From an uncultured Pelagibacterales bacterium (GTDB lineage: Bacteria; Pseudomonadota; Alphaproteobacteria; Pelagibacterales; Pelagibacteraceae), in contig CAJVZX010000016.1 of assembly GCA_913020625.1 (NCBI GenBank), forward strand, positions 1 to 13,204: a stretch of 13,204 nucleotides of DNA. Direction: 5' to 3'. The position numbers were made by a program, and so were the translations under genes. Positions 1 to 6,046 of the stretch are shown in pieces. The number at the start of each line of letters is the position of its first letter. Position 1 is the stretch's first letter. Under the pieces are notes generated by a model, which did not search any database, was not told the DNA's origin, and saw only the letters and a list, made by a program, of their open reading frames with translations.

Positions 1-340
1 TTGAATAAACAAGAGAGGAAAGTCCGGGCTCTATAGGAACGCGGTGCCAGATAACATCTGGCGAGGGTGACCTTAGGGATAGTGCCACAGAAAATAAACC
101 GCCTTATCAAGGCAAGGGTGAAAAGGTGTGGTAAGAGCACACCGGTTTTTTGGTAACAAAAAACGCATGGAAAACCCCACCGGGAGCAAGACCAAATAGA
201 GATGGCAAGGCTTCAATTTTTAGGCCGAAAACAGTTCTTAGTTAGCCATCTGGGTTGGTTGCTAGAAGTTAAGTGTGAACTTAATTCCAGATAAATGACT
301 AATTTAAATGACAGAACCCGGCTTACAGATTGTCTGGCAT
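1..340 (+). ncRNA. rnpB: RNase P RNA, bacterial type A, 5' end missing
   Basis: This is the catalytic RNA of RNase P, which removes 5' leaders from pre-tRNAs. The universal 5' core GAGGAAAGTCCGGGCT is at 15-30 and its P4 partner ACAGAACCCGGCTTA is at 311-325. Between them the type A order is followed: GGTGCCAG..CTGGC at 43-63, AAACCGCC at about 96, AAGGGTGAAAAGGTGTGGTAAGAGCACACC at 114-143 (P12 region), GGAGCAAGACCAAATAG at 183-199, and the L15 GGGT element that binds the tRNA CCA end at 252-255. The segment after P4 (AGATTGTCTGGC, 327-338) should be the 3' strand of helix P1. Its 5' strand, with P2 and P3, lies before the window, so roughly 60 nt are missing. The exact 3' end is uncertain by several bases. 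No strong GC-stem terminator follows. Confidence 0.96.
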
Positions 341-490
341 GCTTTCAAAGTTCAGCACACATCTAAAAATAGAAAAATTATGAGTGTTCATAGTTTGATT
401 CTACAATGATTCAAATTTGTTCCTCAAAATCAACTTAGACAATCTTTCATAAAATTAGGCTTTTTTAGCTAAAATAACTAAAAATAAGGT
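341..490. other. AT-rich spacer between rnpB and the dcw promoter, no gene recognised
   Basis: No ORF with a credible ribosome site lies here; the ATG at 380 closes after five codons. Two structures are visible: a 12-bp perfect palindrome, TTTTAGCTAAAA, at 463-474, and AGACAATCT at 437-445, which is the exact reverse complement of the RNase P P1 strand at 327-335. Neither is a convincing intrinsic terminator. How the rnpB transcript ends, and whether it reads into mraZ, cannot be decided from the sequence. Confidence 0.6.
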
Positions 491-491
491 A

Positions 492-520
492 TTGACAATT
501 ATAGGTTGATATCCCATAGT
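492..520 (+). promoter_or_regulatory. Predicted sigma-70 type promoter of the dcw operon
   Basis: A perfect -35 hexamer TTGACA is at 492-497. After a 17-nt spacer comes CATAGT (515-520), which matches TATAAT at four of six positions, so the -10 is weak. Transcription would start near 527, giving a very short leader before the Shine-Dalgarno at 538-543. The -10 element lies inside the array of MraZ boxes, which would let bound MraZ block RNA polymerase. The position ahead of mraZ fits. The start site is inferred, not observed. Confidence 0.65.
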
Positions 521-536
521 ATCCCAAATATTCCCA
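512..536 (-). promoter_or_regulatory. MraZ operator: three TGGGA boxes at exact 10-bp spacing
   Basis: On the + strand TCCCA occurs at 512-516, 522-526 and 532-536. Read on the minus strand this is TGGGA-N5-TGGGA-N5-TGGGA, the arrangement described for MraZ binding (TGGGN repeats separated by five bases, known from E. coli). The 10-bp phase puts all boxes on one face of the helix, as expected for an oligomeric ring protein contacting successive repeats. The array covers the predicted -10 and start site, so repression is the likely outcome. The product of the next gene is MraZ, so this is probably autoregulation of the whole operon. Confidence 0.85.
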
Positions 537-537
537 A

Positions 538-543
538 AGGAGG
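538..543 (+). promoter_or_regulatory. Strong Shine-Dalgarno facing ATG 549, not mraZ ATG 619
   Basis: AGGAGG lies inside AAAGGAGGGG (536-545), five bases before an ATG at 549. The annotated mraZ ATG at 619 is preceded by CATAAAAAAAC and has no purine-rich ribosome site at normal distance; the nearest, AAAGG at about 593-597, is some 21 nt away. The best initiation signal in the leader therefore serves another reading frame. Confidence 0.75.
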
Positions 544-548
544 GGTAG

Positions 549-686
549 ATGGTGTTCAGAAAGCCAAATCATAGATTAAATCATGATTTCTCAAAGGGCA
601 CCGCTGACATAAAAAAACATGTTTTTATCTACATACGAAAACAGATTAGACAAAAAAGGAAGGGTTTCAGTGCCAGCCAGTTTTAG
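549..686 (+). CDS. Possible 45-codon leader ORF overlapping the mraZ start
   Basis: ATG 549 follows a near-ideal Shine-Dalgarno (AGGAGG, 5-nt spacer) and opens a frame beginning MVFRKPNHRLNHDFSKGTAD and ending at TAG 684-686, 65 nt inside mraZ and in another frame. The first 24 codons lie before mraZ; the rest overlap its first codons and are probably not selected as protein. I recognise no family. It could be a leader peptide whose translation delivers ribosomes to the mraZ ATG, which lacks its own site. Alternatively it is the true N-terminus of a longer MraZ: removing one A from the A7 tract at 611-617 would fuse it in frame to MFLSTY, giving about 177 residues. MraZ proteins normally start near MFLST, which argues against the extended form. 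Chance occurrence remains possible. Confidence 0.35.
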   Translation: MVFRKPNHRLNHDFSKGTADIKKHVFIYIRKQIRQKRKGFSASQF

Positions 687-1083
687 ATCATATCTAAGTA
701 GCATGGGTTATAATGGCGTCATTTGCTATCCTTCTTTTAACAATCCCTCTATAGAAGCATGTCCTCAAAGTAGAATAGAAAAACTTTCAGACTCAATAGA
801 TTCACTTAATCCTTTTGAGGAAAAAAGAGATATTTTTGCTACCTCTGTTTTAGCTGATAGCACCAATCTTCAATTTGATGGCGAAGGAAGAATTTCTATA
901 CCCAGTAAATTATTAGAACATGCAAAAATAAAACAGGCAATGCTTTTTGTAGGTCAAGGAAAAACTTTTCAAATTTGGGAACCTAAATTATTTGAAAAAT
1001 TCAAAACACAGGCGAGAAAAAAAGCCAATTTGAATAGAGCAAGTCTAAAATGGGAATCACAATTTAAAAAGGAGGGGAAATGA
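619..1083 (+). CDS. mraZ: MraZ, transcriptional regulator of the dcw cluster
   Basis: MraZ is a DNA-binding protein of the AbrB/SpoVT-like fold that controls the division and cell wall operon, usually by binding its own promoter. The 154 residues, a normal length, contain two MraZ half-domains: the first has MFLSTY and D11-K-K-G-R15 followed by VSVPASFR, the second has D87-G-E-G-R91 followed by ISIPSKLL. DxxxR is the family signature for DNA contact, and both copies are intact. ATG 619 is the only reasonable start in this frame because stop codons lie at 577 and 610. The start has no Shine-Dalgarno, so translation may depend on the upstream leader ORF. The stop overlaps the ftsZ start in an ATGA at 1080-1083, indicating coupled translation. 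Its probable target, three TGGGA boxes, is at 512-536. Confidence 0.95.
   Translation: MFLSTYENRLDKKGRVSVPASFRSYLSSMGYNGVICYPSFNNPSIEACPQSRIEKLSDSIDSLNPFEEKRDIFATSVLADSTNLQFDGEGRISIPSKLLEHAKIKQAMLFVGQGKTFQIWEPKLFEKFKTQARKKANLNRASLKWESQFKKEGK
1071..1077 (+). promoter_or_regulatory. Strong ribosome binding site of ftsZ
   Basis: GGAGGGG ends two bases before the ftsZ ATG at 1080 and lies within the last codons of mraZ. Its core resembles the leader site at 536-545. Together with the 4-nt ATGA overlap it points to efficient, coupled translation of FtsZ, a protein needed in many copies. Confidence 0.75.
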
Positions 1084-2573
1084 CTATTAATGTAAATGTT
1101 GCAGAATTGAGAGAATTAAAACCAAGAATTTTGGTACTGGGAGTTGGTGGGGCTGGTGGAAATGCTATTAACAGTATGATTGATGAAGATTTAAAAGGTG
1201 TAGAATTTGTTGCGATTAACACAGATGCTCAAGATTTAAAGATGAACAGAGCGGAAGCTAAAATCCAATTGGGTTCGAATTTAACCAAAGGATTGGGTGC
1301 TGGAGGTAAACTTGATCTTGGACAAGCTTCAGCAGATGAATCTTTAAATGAAATAATTAATTATTTACAGGGTTGCAATATGGTTTTTATCACCGCAGGA
1401 ATGGGTGGTGGTACTGGAACAGGAGCATCTCATGTTATAGCAAGAGCGGCTAAAGAACTAAATATTCTAACAGTTGGAGTAGTTACATTGCCCTTTTCGT
1501 ATGAAGGTCCGAGTAGGATGAAAAGAGCTATGAAAGGTTTGGAAGAACTTAGAAGGCATGTAGATACTAATATAGTTATTCCAAATCAGAATTTATTTAA
1601 AGTTGCTAGTGAAAAAACTACTTTTGAAGAATCTTTTGAATTATCTAATAGAGTTTTAAAACAAGGTGTTCAAAGTATAACGGATTTGATGGTGCGACCA
1701 GGATTGATTAATTTGGATTTTGCAGATGTAGAAACTGTTATGAGTGGTATGGGCAAGGCTATGATGGGCACTGGAGAAGCTGAGGGAGAAAAAAGAGCAT
1801 CCGACGCTGCAGATCAAGCTCTTAAGAATCCTTTAATTGATGAATATTCGCTCCAAGGAGCAAGAGGACTTTTGGTAAATATCACTGGAGGGAAGGATCT
1901 TACTCTATTCGAGGTTGATGAGGCTGTTAACAAAGTTAGAGCAGAAGTAGATTCTGAAGCAGAATTAATTATTGGAGCAATAACTGATTCCACGCTAGAT
2001 GGTAAAATGAGAGTGTCTATTGTTGCTACAGCTTTAGATAATCAAGGGCCTCAAACAAAGCCTGTGGTCAGCATGGTTCATAGAATTCATAATAGAAATC
2101 TTGGCTATAGTGATAATTCACCAAAAGCTTCAGTTTTTAACCAGTCCGCTATAAGTGCAACCGAGGGAGCTACGGCTTTGGATATAAATGTTGCCGAAAT
2201 TAAAGAAAGTAAGACTGAGAAAGAACAAACGCAAGCTAACGGAAATTCACTTGAAAATATTTCAATAGAGAATGCTACTTACCTGCAAAATGTGGAAAAT
2301 GGCCATGATAATGTAGAAGAAATGTCCAGATCAGATGATGAACTGCCAAATTTTGAAGTAGATAGTATTGAGTTGGCAAATCCACAACCATTTTCTAATG
2401 ATAAAGAAACCAATTTTATGGATACAAAAAATAATAACGAAAAGGAACCAGAGGTATACGAAAATCAAGATGTTAAAGAAGATCATATAACAAAAGAACC
2501 TGAATTGTTCGACAATTCAGAGTCAGAGGAAAATTTTGAAATACCAGCCTTTTTAAGAAGGCAAAAGAACTAA
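1080..2573 (+). CDS. ftsZ: Cell division GTPase FtsZ
   Basis: FtsZ is the tubulin-like GTPase that polymerises into the Z ring at midcell. The 497 residues show the full set of motifs: GVGGAGGNA near residues 21-29, NTDAQDL, the G-box GGGTGTG at 109-115, IPNQNLF, and the T7 loop NLDFAD at 211-216 whose acidic residues complete the neighbour's active site. The G-box continues as AS where most FtsZ proteins have AAP. Residues from about 325 to 482 form a polar, acidic, probably disordered linker. The last residues, EIPAFLRRQKN (487-497), match the alphaproteobacterial FtsA-binding tail. It should be a working FtsZ, not a decayed copy. Location is odd: it lies between mraZ and rsmH, whereas the usual dcw order has ftsZ last, after ftsQ and ftsA. 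Whether another ftsZ exists elsewhere in the genome is unknown. Confidence 0.98.
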   Translation: MTINVNVAELRELKPRILVLGVGGAGGNAINSMIDEDLKGVEFVAINTDAQDLKMNRAEAKIQLGSNLTKGLGAGGKLDLGQASADESLNEIINYLQGCNMVFITAGMGGGTGTGASHVIARAAKELNILTVGVVTLPFSYEGPSRMKRAMKGLEELRRHVDTNIVIPNQNLFKVASEKTTFEESFELSNRVLKQGVQSITDLMVRPGLINLDFADVETVMSGMGKAMMGTGEAEGEKRASDAADQALKNPLIDEYSLQGARGLLVNITGGKDLTLFEVDEAVNKVRAEVDSEAELIIGAITDSTLDGKMRVSIVATALDNQGPQTKPVVSMVHRIHNRNLGYSDNSPKASVFNQSAISATEGATALDINVAEIKESKTEKEQTQANGNSLENISIENATYLQNVENGHDNVEEMSRSDDELPNFEVDSIELANPQPFSNDKETNFMDTKNNNEKEPEVYENQDVKEDHITKEPELFDNSESEENFEIPAFLRRQKN

Positions 2574-2594
2574 TGGGTGAAAAGAGAGAAATTT

Positions 2595-3608
2595 ATGAAT
2601 GCCACCATGTCATCGGACAAAACAAAACATTATCCGGTGATGCTAAATCAAATATTAAGCATTATATCCCCTCAACATGGTGGCATATTTATTGATTGCA
2701 CATTCGGAGGCGGCGGATATTCTCGGGCAATACTAAAATATCCAAACACAAAAGTTTATGCTATTGATAGAGACAAGTATACGCAGCATTATGCAAATCA
2801 CTTAGTAAAAAAATTTCCAAAAAGATTTACTTTTTTCCAAGACAAATTTAGTAATTTGAGCAAGATTATTAAATCAAATTTAAGTCCACGTGCAATAATT
2901 TTTGATTTAGGTCTTTCTTCGTTTCAACTTTCGGATTTCCAAAGAGGTTTTTCTTTTAAATCTAAAGGTTCGCTTAATATGCAAATGGGTATTAATAAAT
3001 ATTCTGCATATGACGTGGTAAATACATTAGATAAAAGAAATTTAGCAAAAATAATAAAAATTTTAGGAGAAGAAAAAGATGGACAAATTATTGCAAACAA
3101 AATTGTTAAGTATAGATCTGACAAACCAGTAAAAAGTTCGGAAGAATTTGCTAGCATAATTAATGATGCAAAAAAAAATTTTAATAATTATAAAAAGAAT
3201 CCAGCTACCAAAACTTTTCAAGCTATAAGAATTTTTGTTAATCAAGAATTAAGCGAATTAATATTAGGATTAACAGCTGCAACAAAGATTCTTTCTGATG
3301 GCGGCCTGTTGATTGTTGTGAGTTTTCATTCTTTGGAGGATAAAATAGTAAAAAATTTTTTCTCTCTATATTCTAATTCGGATAAAAACCCCTCAAGGTA
3401 TTTACCGCTAAATGAGAATAAATCCGATTTGTTCAGATTATTTTTAAAAAAACCCTTAACACCTAACAAAAAGGAACTTTTAGAAAATAATAGCTCAAGG
3501 TCTGCAAAACTTAGATATGCAATAAGAAACAATAGTGAATTTTATTACCCCAAGGAATTTCAAAAAAAATTTGAAAATTATTTAACAATTGAAGAAACAA
3601 GATTATGA
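2595..3608 (+). CDS. rsmH: 16S rRNA (cytosine(1402)-N(4))-methyltransferase RsmH (MraW)
   Basis: RsmH uses S-adenosylmethionine to methylate N4 of C1402 in the decoding centre of 16S rRNA. The frame can begin at GTG 2577, but I choose ATG 2595 because GAGAG at 2584-2588 stands six bases before it; this gives 337 residues beginning MNATMSSDKTKHYPVML. The HYPVML start, the SAM-binding loop DCTFGGGGYSR (residues 34-44), the following AIDRD, IIFDLGLSS, RGFSF, KTFQAIRIFVN and the late SFHSLED motif are all typical of the family in order. Length is close to normal (about 310 in E. coli). It follows ftsZ by 21 nt and overlaps the next gene by an ATGA at 3605-3608. Its presence in dcw clusters is conserved although its substrate is ribosomal. 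Confidence 0.96.
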   Translation: MNATMSSDKTKHYPVMLNQILSIISPQHGGIFIDCTFGGGGYSRAILKYPNTKVYAIDRDKYTQHYANHLVKKFPKRFTFFQDKFSNLSKIIKSNLSPRAIIFDLGLSSFQLSDFQRGFSFKSKGSLNMQMGINKYSAYDVVNTLDKRNLAKIIKILGEEKDGQIIANKIVKYRSDKPVKSSEEFASIINDAKKNFNNYKKNPATKTFQAIRIFVNQELSELILGLTAATKILSDGGLLIVVSFHSLEDKIVKNFFSLYSNSDKNPSRYLPLNENKSDLFRLFLKKPLTPNKKELLENNSSRSAKLRYAIRNNSEFYYPKEFQKKFENYLTIEETRL

Positions 3609-4306
3609 ATTTAGAATCAGATCAGACTAAATATCAATTAGATCCACATAGATGGATTAGTACTCTACCTTCACGTTCCAAGGAAAAAGGGAATCGTGAA
3701 GCCAAAAAGTATTCTATAGGAATAATTTTATTTGTTCTTGGCTTAGTAATGGTTTCTATAATTAAAAACGAAACAAGAAATTTGCAAAAAGAAATAACTA
3801 ATTTAAGAGATTCAATTAATAGCATAAATTTTGAATTGTATCAGGCCAGACTAGATCATGATGTTATTACCTCACCTGAAAATATATCACGACTAGCCAA
3901 AGAACATCTAGAATCTGATTTCAATTATTATAAACAATCTCAAATTAGACATTTAAATCAAAAAGAAAAAATCTTTACAAAATTGGAAAAAACAAAACCA
4001 AAAAAAATTATTATGAATGAGAAAAAAAATAAAACCGCAAAGAAAGTAAAAAAATTACAAATTACAAAGAAAATTAAGATCAATGAAACAGAATTGATTA
4101 AATCTCAATATATTTATTCTAAACCGAAGAATTCGCCTCATAATATAAAATCACGAATAGCAAAAAAGATTGAAACAAAGAAGGATGAACTAAAAAAATT
4201 TTATTCTGATCCCTATGAAATAATTAAGTCAAAGAAGGCGCAGCAGTGGATGGGTTTGCAAGTGGTTAAAGTTTTTCTTGGTATTCCTATTGTGCCAGGA
4301 AAATAG
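3605..4306 (+). CDS. ftsL: FtsL-like division protein with long lysine-rich C-terminal extension
   Basis: Position between rsmH and ftsI, a basic N-terminus (1-35), one transmembrane helix (about 36-53), then a predicted coiled coil (about 55-85) and the segment ITSPENISRLAKEHL (88-102) are the features of FtsL, the bitopic protein that with FtsB and FtsQ activates FtsW-FtsI. FtsL diverges so much that identity rests on architecture and location more than on residues. At 233 residues it is about twice the usual length. The additional part, from about 115 on, is extremely rich in lysine up to about 210 and then ends in SDPYEIIKSKKAQQWMGLQV and a hydrophobic stretch VKVFLGIPIVPGK, which looks like a distinct C-terminal motif. 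If topology is as in FtsL, this tail is periplasmic. Start ATG 3605 overlaps the rsmH stop (ATGA). Confidence 0.72.
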   Translation: MNLESDQTKYQLDPHRWISTLPSRSKEKGNREAKKYSIGIILFVLGLVMVSIIKNETRNLQKEITNLRDSINSINFELYQARLDHDVITSPENISRLAKEHLESDFNYYKQSQIRHLNQKEKIFTKLEKTKPKKIIMNEKKNKTAKKVKKLQITKKIKINETELIKSQYIYSKPKNSPHNIKSRIAKKIETKKDELKKFYSDPYEIIKSKKAQQWMGLQVVKVFLGIPIVPGK

Positions 4307-4312
4307 TGCTAA

Positions 4313-6046
4313 ATGAAGAGTAAAAATAGTGAAGACAAATCAAAAAAAAAAAGTTTTTTTTTCGAAGATTATATCGAGCCAGAGTCTCTTATTGACAGCA
4401 AAAAATTGGACTTAGTAAAAGTTTCTTTAAGTAGAGTAAATTTTTTATTTTTAATTTTTTTTTGTTTTGTAATTATTTTTAGTGTCAAAATTACTTATCT
4501 GTCTTTGTCACCATTACCCAATAAAATTATTTTTTCCGAAAAAGCTAACAAAAATTTTATAAAAAAAAGAGGAGATATTTTAGATAGAAACGGGATAATT
4601 TTAGCAAGAAATATTGATATTTACTCAGCTGGTGTAAGACCTTCCTTAGTAAAGGATAAAAAAAAGTTATTAATAAATTTGAGACTTATTTTTCCCGAAC
4701 TAGAAACGCATAAAATCAAATTAAAATTAAAAAAAAACAAGTTTTTTTACATAAAAAAAAGACTTACCGAAAATGAAAAAACTAATCTTTTTTTGTTAGG
4801 CGACAAATCTATATTACTTGAAAAATATCAGTTTAGAATTTATCCACAAAAAAATCTGTTAAGTCATATTTTGGGTCAAATCGATGATGATAATGCAGGA
4901 ATTTCTGGTATAGAAAAATTTTTTGATAAAAATTTAAAAACTAAATTACTGATTAACTCGTCTTTGAAACTGGCTTTAGATTCAAATTTACAACACATTG
5001 TAAGAGAAGAATTAATTGGTGCCCAATCAGATTTCAATGCAATAGGAAGCGCTGCACTTCTTATGGATGCAAATAATGGTGAAATATTATCTTTGGTATC
5101 TTTGCCCGATTATGATTTGAACAAAAGATTTTCAATTAATGATGATATTTATACTAATAAAATTACCAAAGGAGTTTACGAAATGGGTTCAGTTTTTAAA
5201 ACATTTACTTTAGCCGCAGGACTAGAAAATGGGATAATAGATCAAAAGACCATGTTTACTAATTTGAAACACAAAATATTTTGTGCAGGAAGAAAGATAT
5301 CCGAACATGATAATTTACCTAAAAATTTAAGTGCTGAACAAATTTTAATTCAGTCTTCTAATATTGGTGCAGTTCGAATAGCTCAAAAAATTGGTATTGA
5401 AAAATATAAAGATTTTTTAAATTCCCTGAATCTTTTTAAAATAATTAATTTTGATTTGGAGGAAATCGGTACTCCTATTCCATTTAGATGGGGGAAATGT
5501 AAACTTGCAACAGCATCATTTGGACACGGTATAACGACTACACCTTTACAACTTGCAAGAGCCTATGCGATTCTAGGTAATGGAGGATATGAAATTCAAC
5601 CAACTATTTTAAAAACAAGAAGTAATGAGTACGAGCAAAAAAAACAAATTATTTCAACAGAAACAAGCAAAATAGTAAATTCTATTTTGAGAAAAGTAGT
5701 CTCCAATAAAGAAGGAACTGCAAATTTTGCAAACATCGATGGTTATGAAATTGGAGGTAAAACCGGAACTGCTTTGAAATCTATTGAAGGTGTTTACACA
5801 GAAAAAAAGTTTAATACTTTTGTCTCTTTATTTCCAATTAGTAGGCCAAAATATGTTTTACTTGTAATATTAGACGAACCCAAACCAGCTCCATATTTTG
5901 TGTATGAGTTTTCAAATGGTTACAAACATAAAGGTGAAAAACGTAATACTTCCGGATGGAATACCGTGGTTGTTGCTGGCAAAATTATAGAAAAAATTGG
6001 TCCAATTTTAGCCATAAATAATTTACAAGCTTCGAACAAATTTTAA
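4313..6046 (+). CDS. ftsI: Septal peptidoglycan transpeptidase FtsI (PBP3, class B PBP)
   Basis: FtsI crosslinks the new septal peptidoglycan made by FtsW, working in the periplasm while anchored in the inner membrane. The 577 residues comprise a charged cytoplasmic tail, one transmembrane helix (about 42-64), the RGDILDRNG start of the dimerisation domain (86-94), and a penicillin-binding transpeptidase domain with all three active-site motifs: S293-V-F-K296 with the nucleophile serine, S348-S-N350, and K483-T-G-T486. CAGGA at 4296-4300 is a weak ribosome site 12 nt upstream of ATG 4313, and only six bases separate it from the previous stop. Near the 5' end, A11-G-T9 (4342-4362) makes a slippage-prone tract. 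The reading frame is intact. The gene abuts murE-murF without any spacer. Confidence 0.96.
   Translation: MKSKNSEDKSKKKSFFFEDYIEPESLIDSKKLDLVKVSLSRVNFLFLIFFCFVIIFSVKITYLSLSPLPNKIIFSEKANKNFIKKRGDILDRNGIILARNIDIYSAGVRPSLVKDKKKLLINLRLIFPELETHKIKLKLKKNKFFYIKKRLTENEKTNLFLLGDKSILLEKYQFRIYPQKNLLSHILGQIDDDNAGISGIEKFFDKNLKTKLLINSSLKLALDSNLQHIVREELIGAQSDFNAIGSAALLMDANNGEILSLVSLPDYDLNKRFSINDDIYTNKITKGVYEMGSVFKTFTLAAGLENGIIDQKTMFTNLKHKIFCAGRKISEHDNLPKNLSAEQILIQSSNIGAVRIAQKIGIEKYKDFLNSLNLFKIINFDLEEIGTPIPFRWGKCKLATASFGHGITTTPLQLARAYAILGNGGYEIQPTILKTRSNEYEQKKQIISTETSKIVNSILRKVVSNKEGTANFANIDGYEIGGKTGTALKSIEGVYTEKKFNTFVSLFPISRPKYVLLVILDEPKPAPYFVYEFSNGYKHKGEKRNTSGWNTVVVAGKIIEKIGPILAINNLQASNKF
4342..4362 (+). 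repeat. A11-G-T9 homopolymer palindrome inside ftsI
   Basis: Eleven A, one G and nine T form a near-palindrome coding for residues 10-17 of FtsI (S-K-K-K-S-F-F-F). Such tracts are prone to polymerase slippage and are intrinsically bent. Further A11 tracts stand in murE-murF (6532-6542) and murG (12953-12963). The surrounding frame is open, so any slippage would make a minority of truncated product. Confidence 0.6.

Noticed and set aside
395..417. Hairpin TTTGA..TCAAA as rnpB terminator
   Set aside because: The stem is five A/T-rich pairs with a mismatch and no T-run follows.
457..474. GGCTTTTTTAGCTAAAA as intrinsic terminator or operator
   Set aside because: The possible GC stem has only three or four pairs, and the TTTTAGCTAAAA palindrome is the kind expected by chance in such AT-rich DNA.
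2577..2594. GTG 2577 as start of rsmH
   Set aside because: The nearest strong purine run (AGAAGG at 2556-2561) is 15 nt away, whereas ATG 2595 has GAGAG six bases upstream and gives the usual N-terminal length before HYPVML.
2924..3532. Minus-strand ORFs of 60-77 codons opposite rsmH
   Set aside because: They lie fully within a well-supported gene, have no recognisable motif, and arise from the AT-rich complementary strand.
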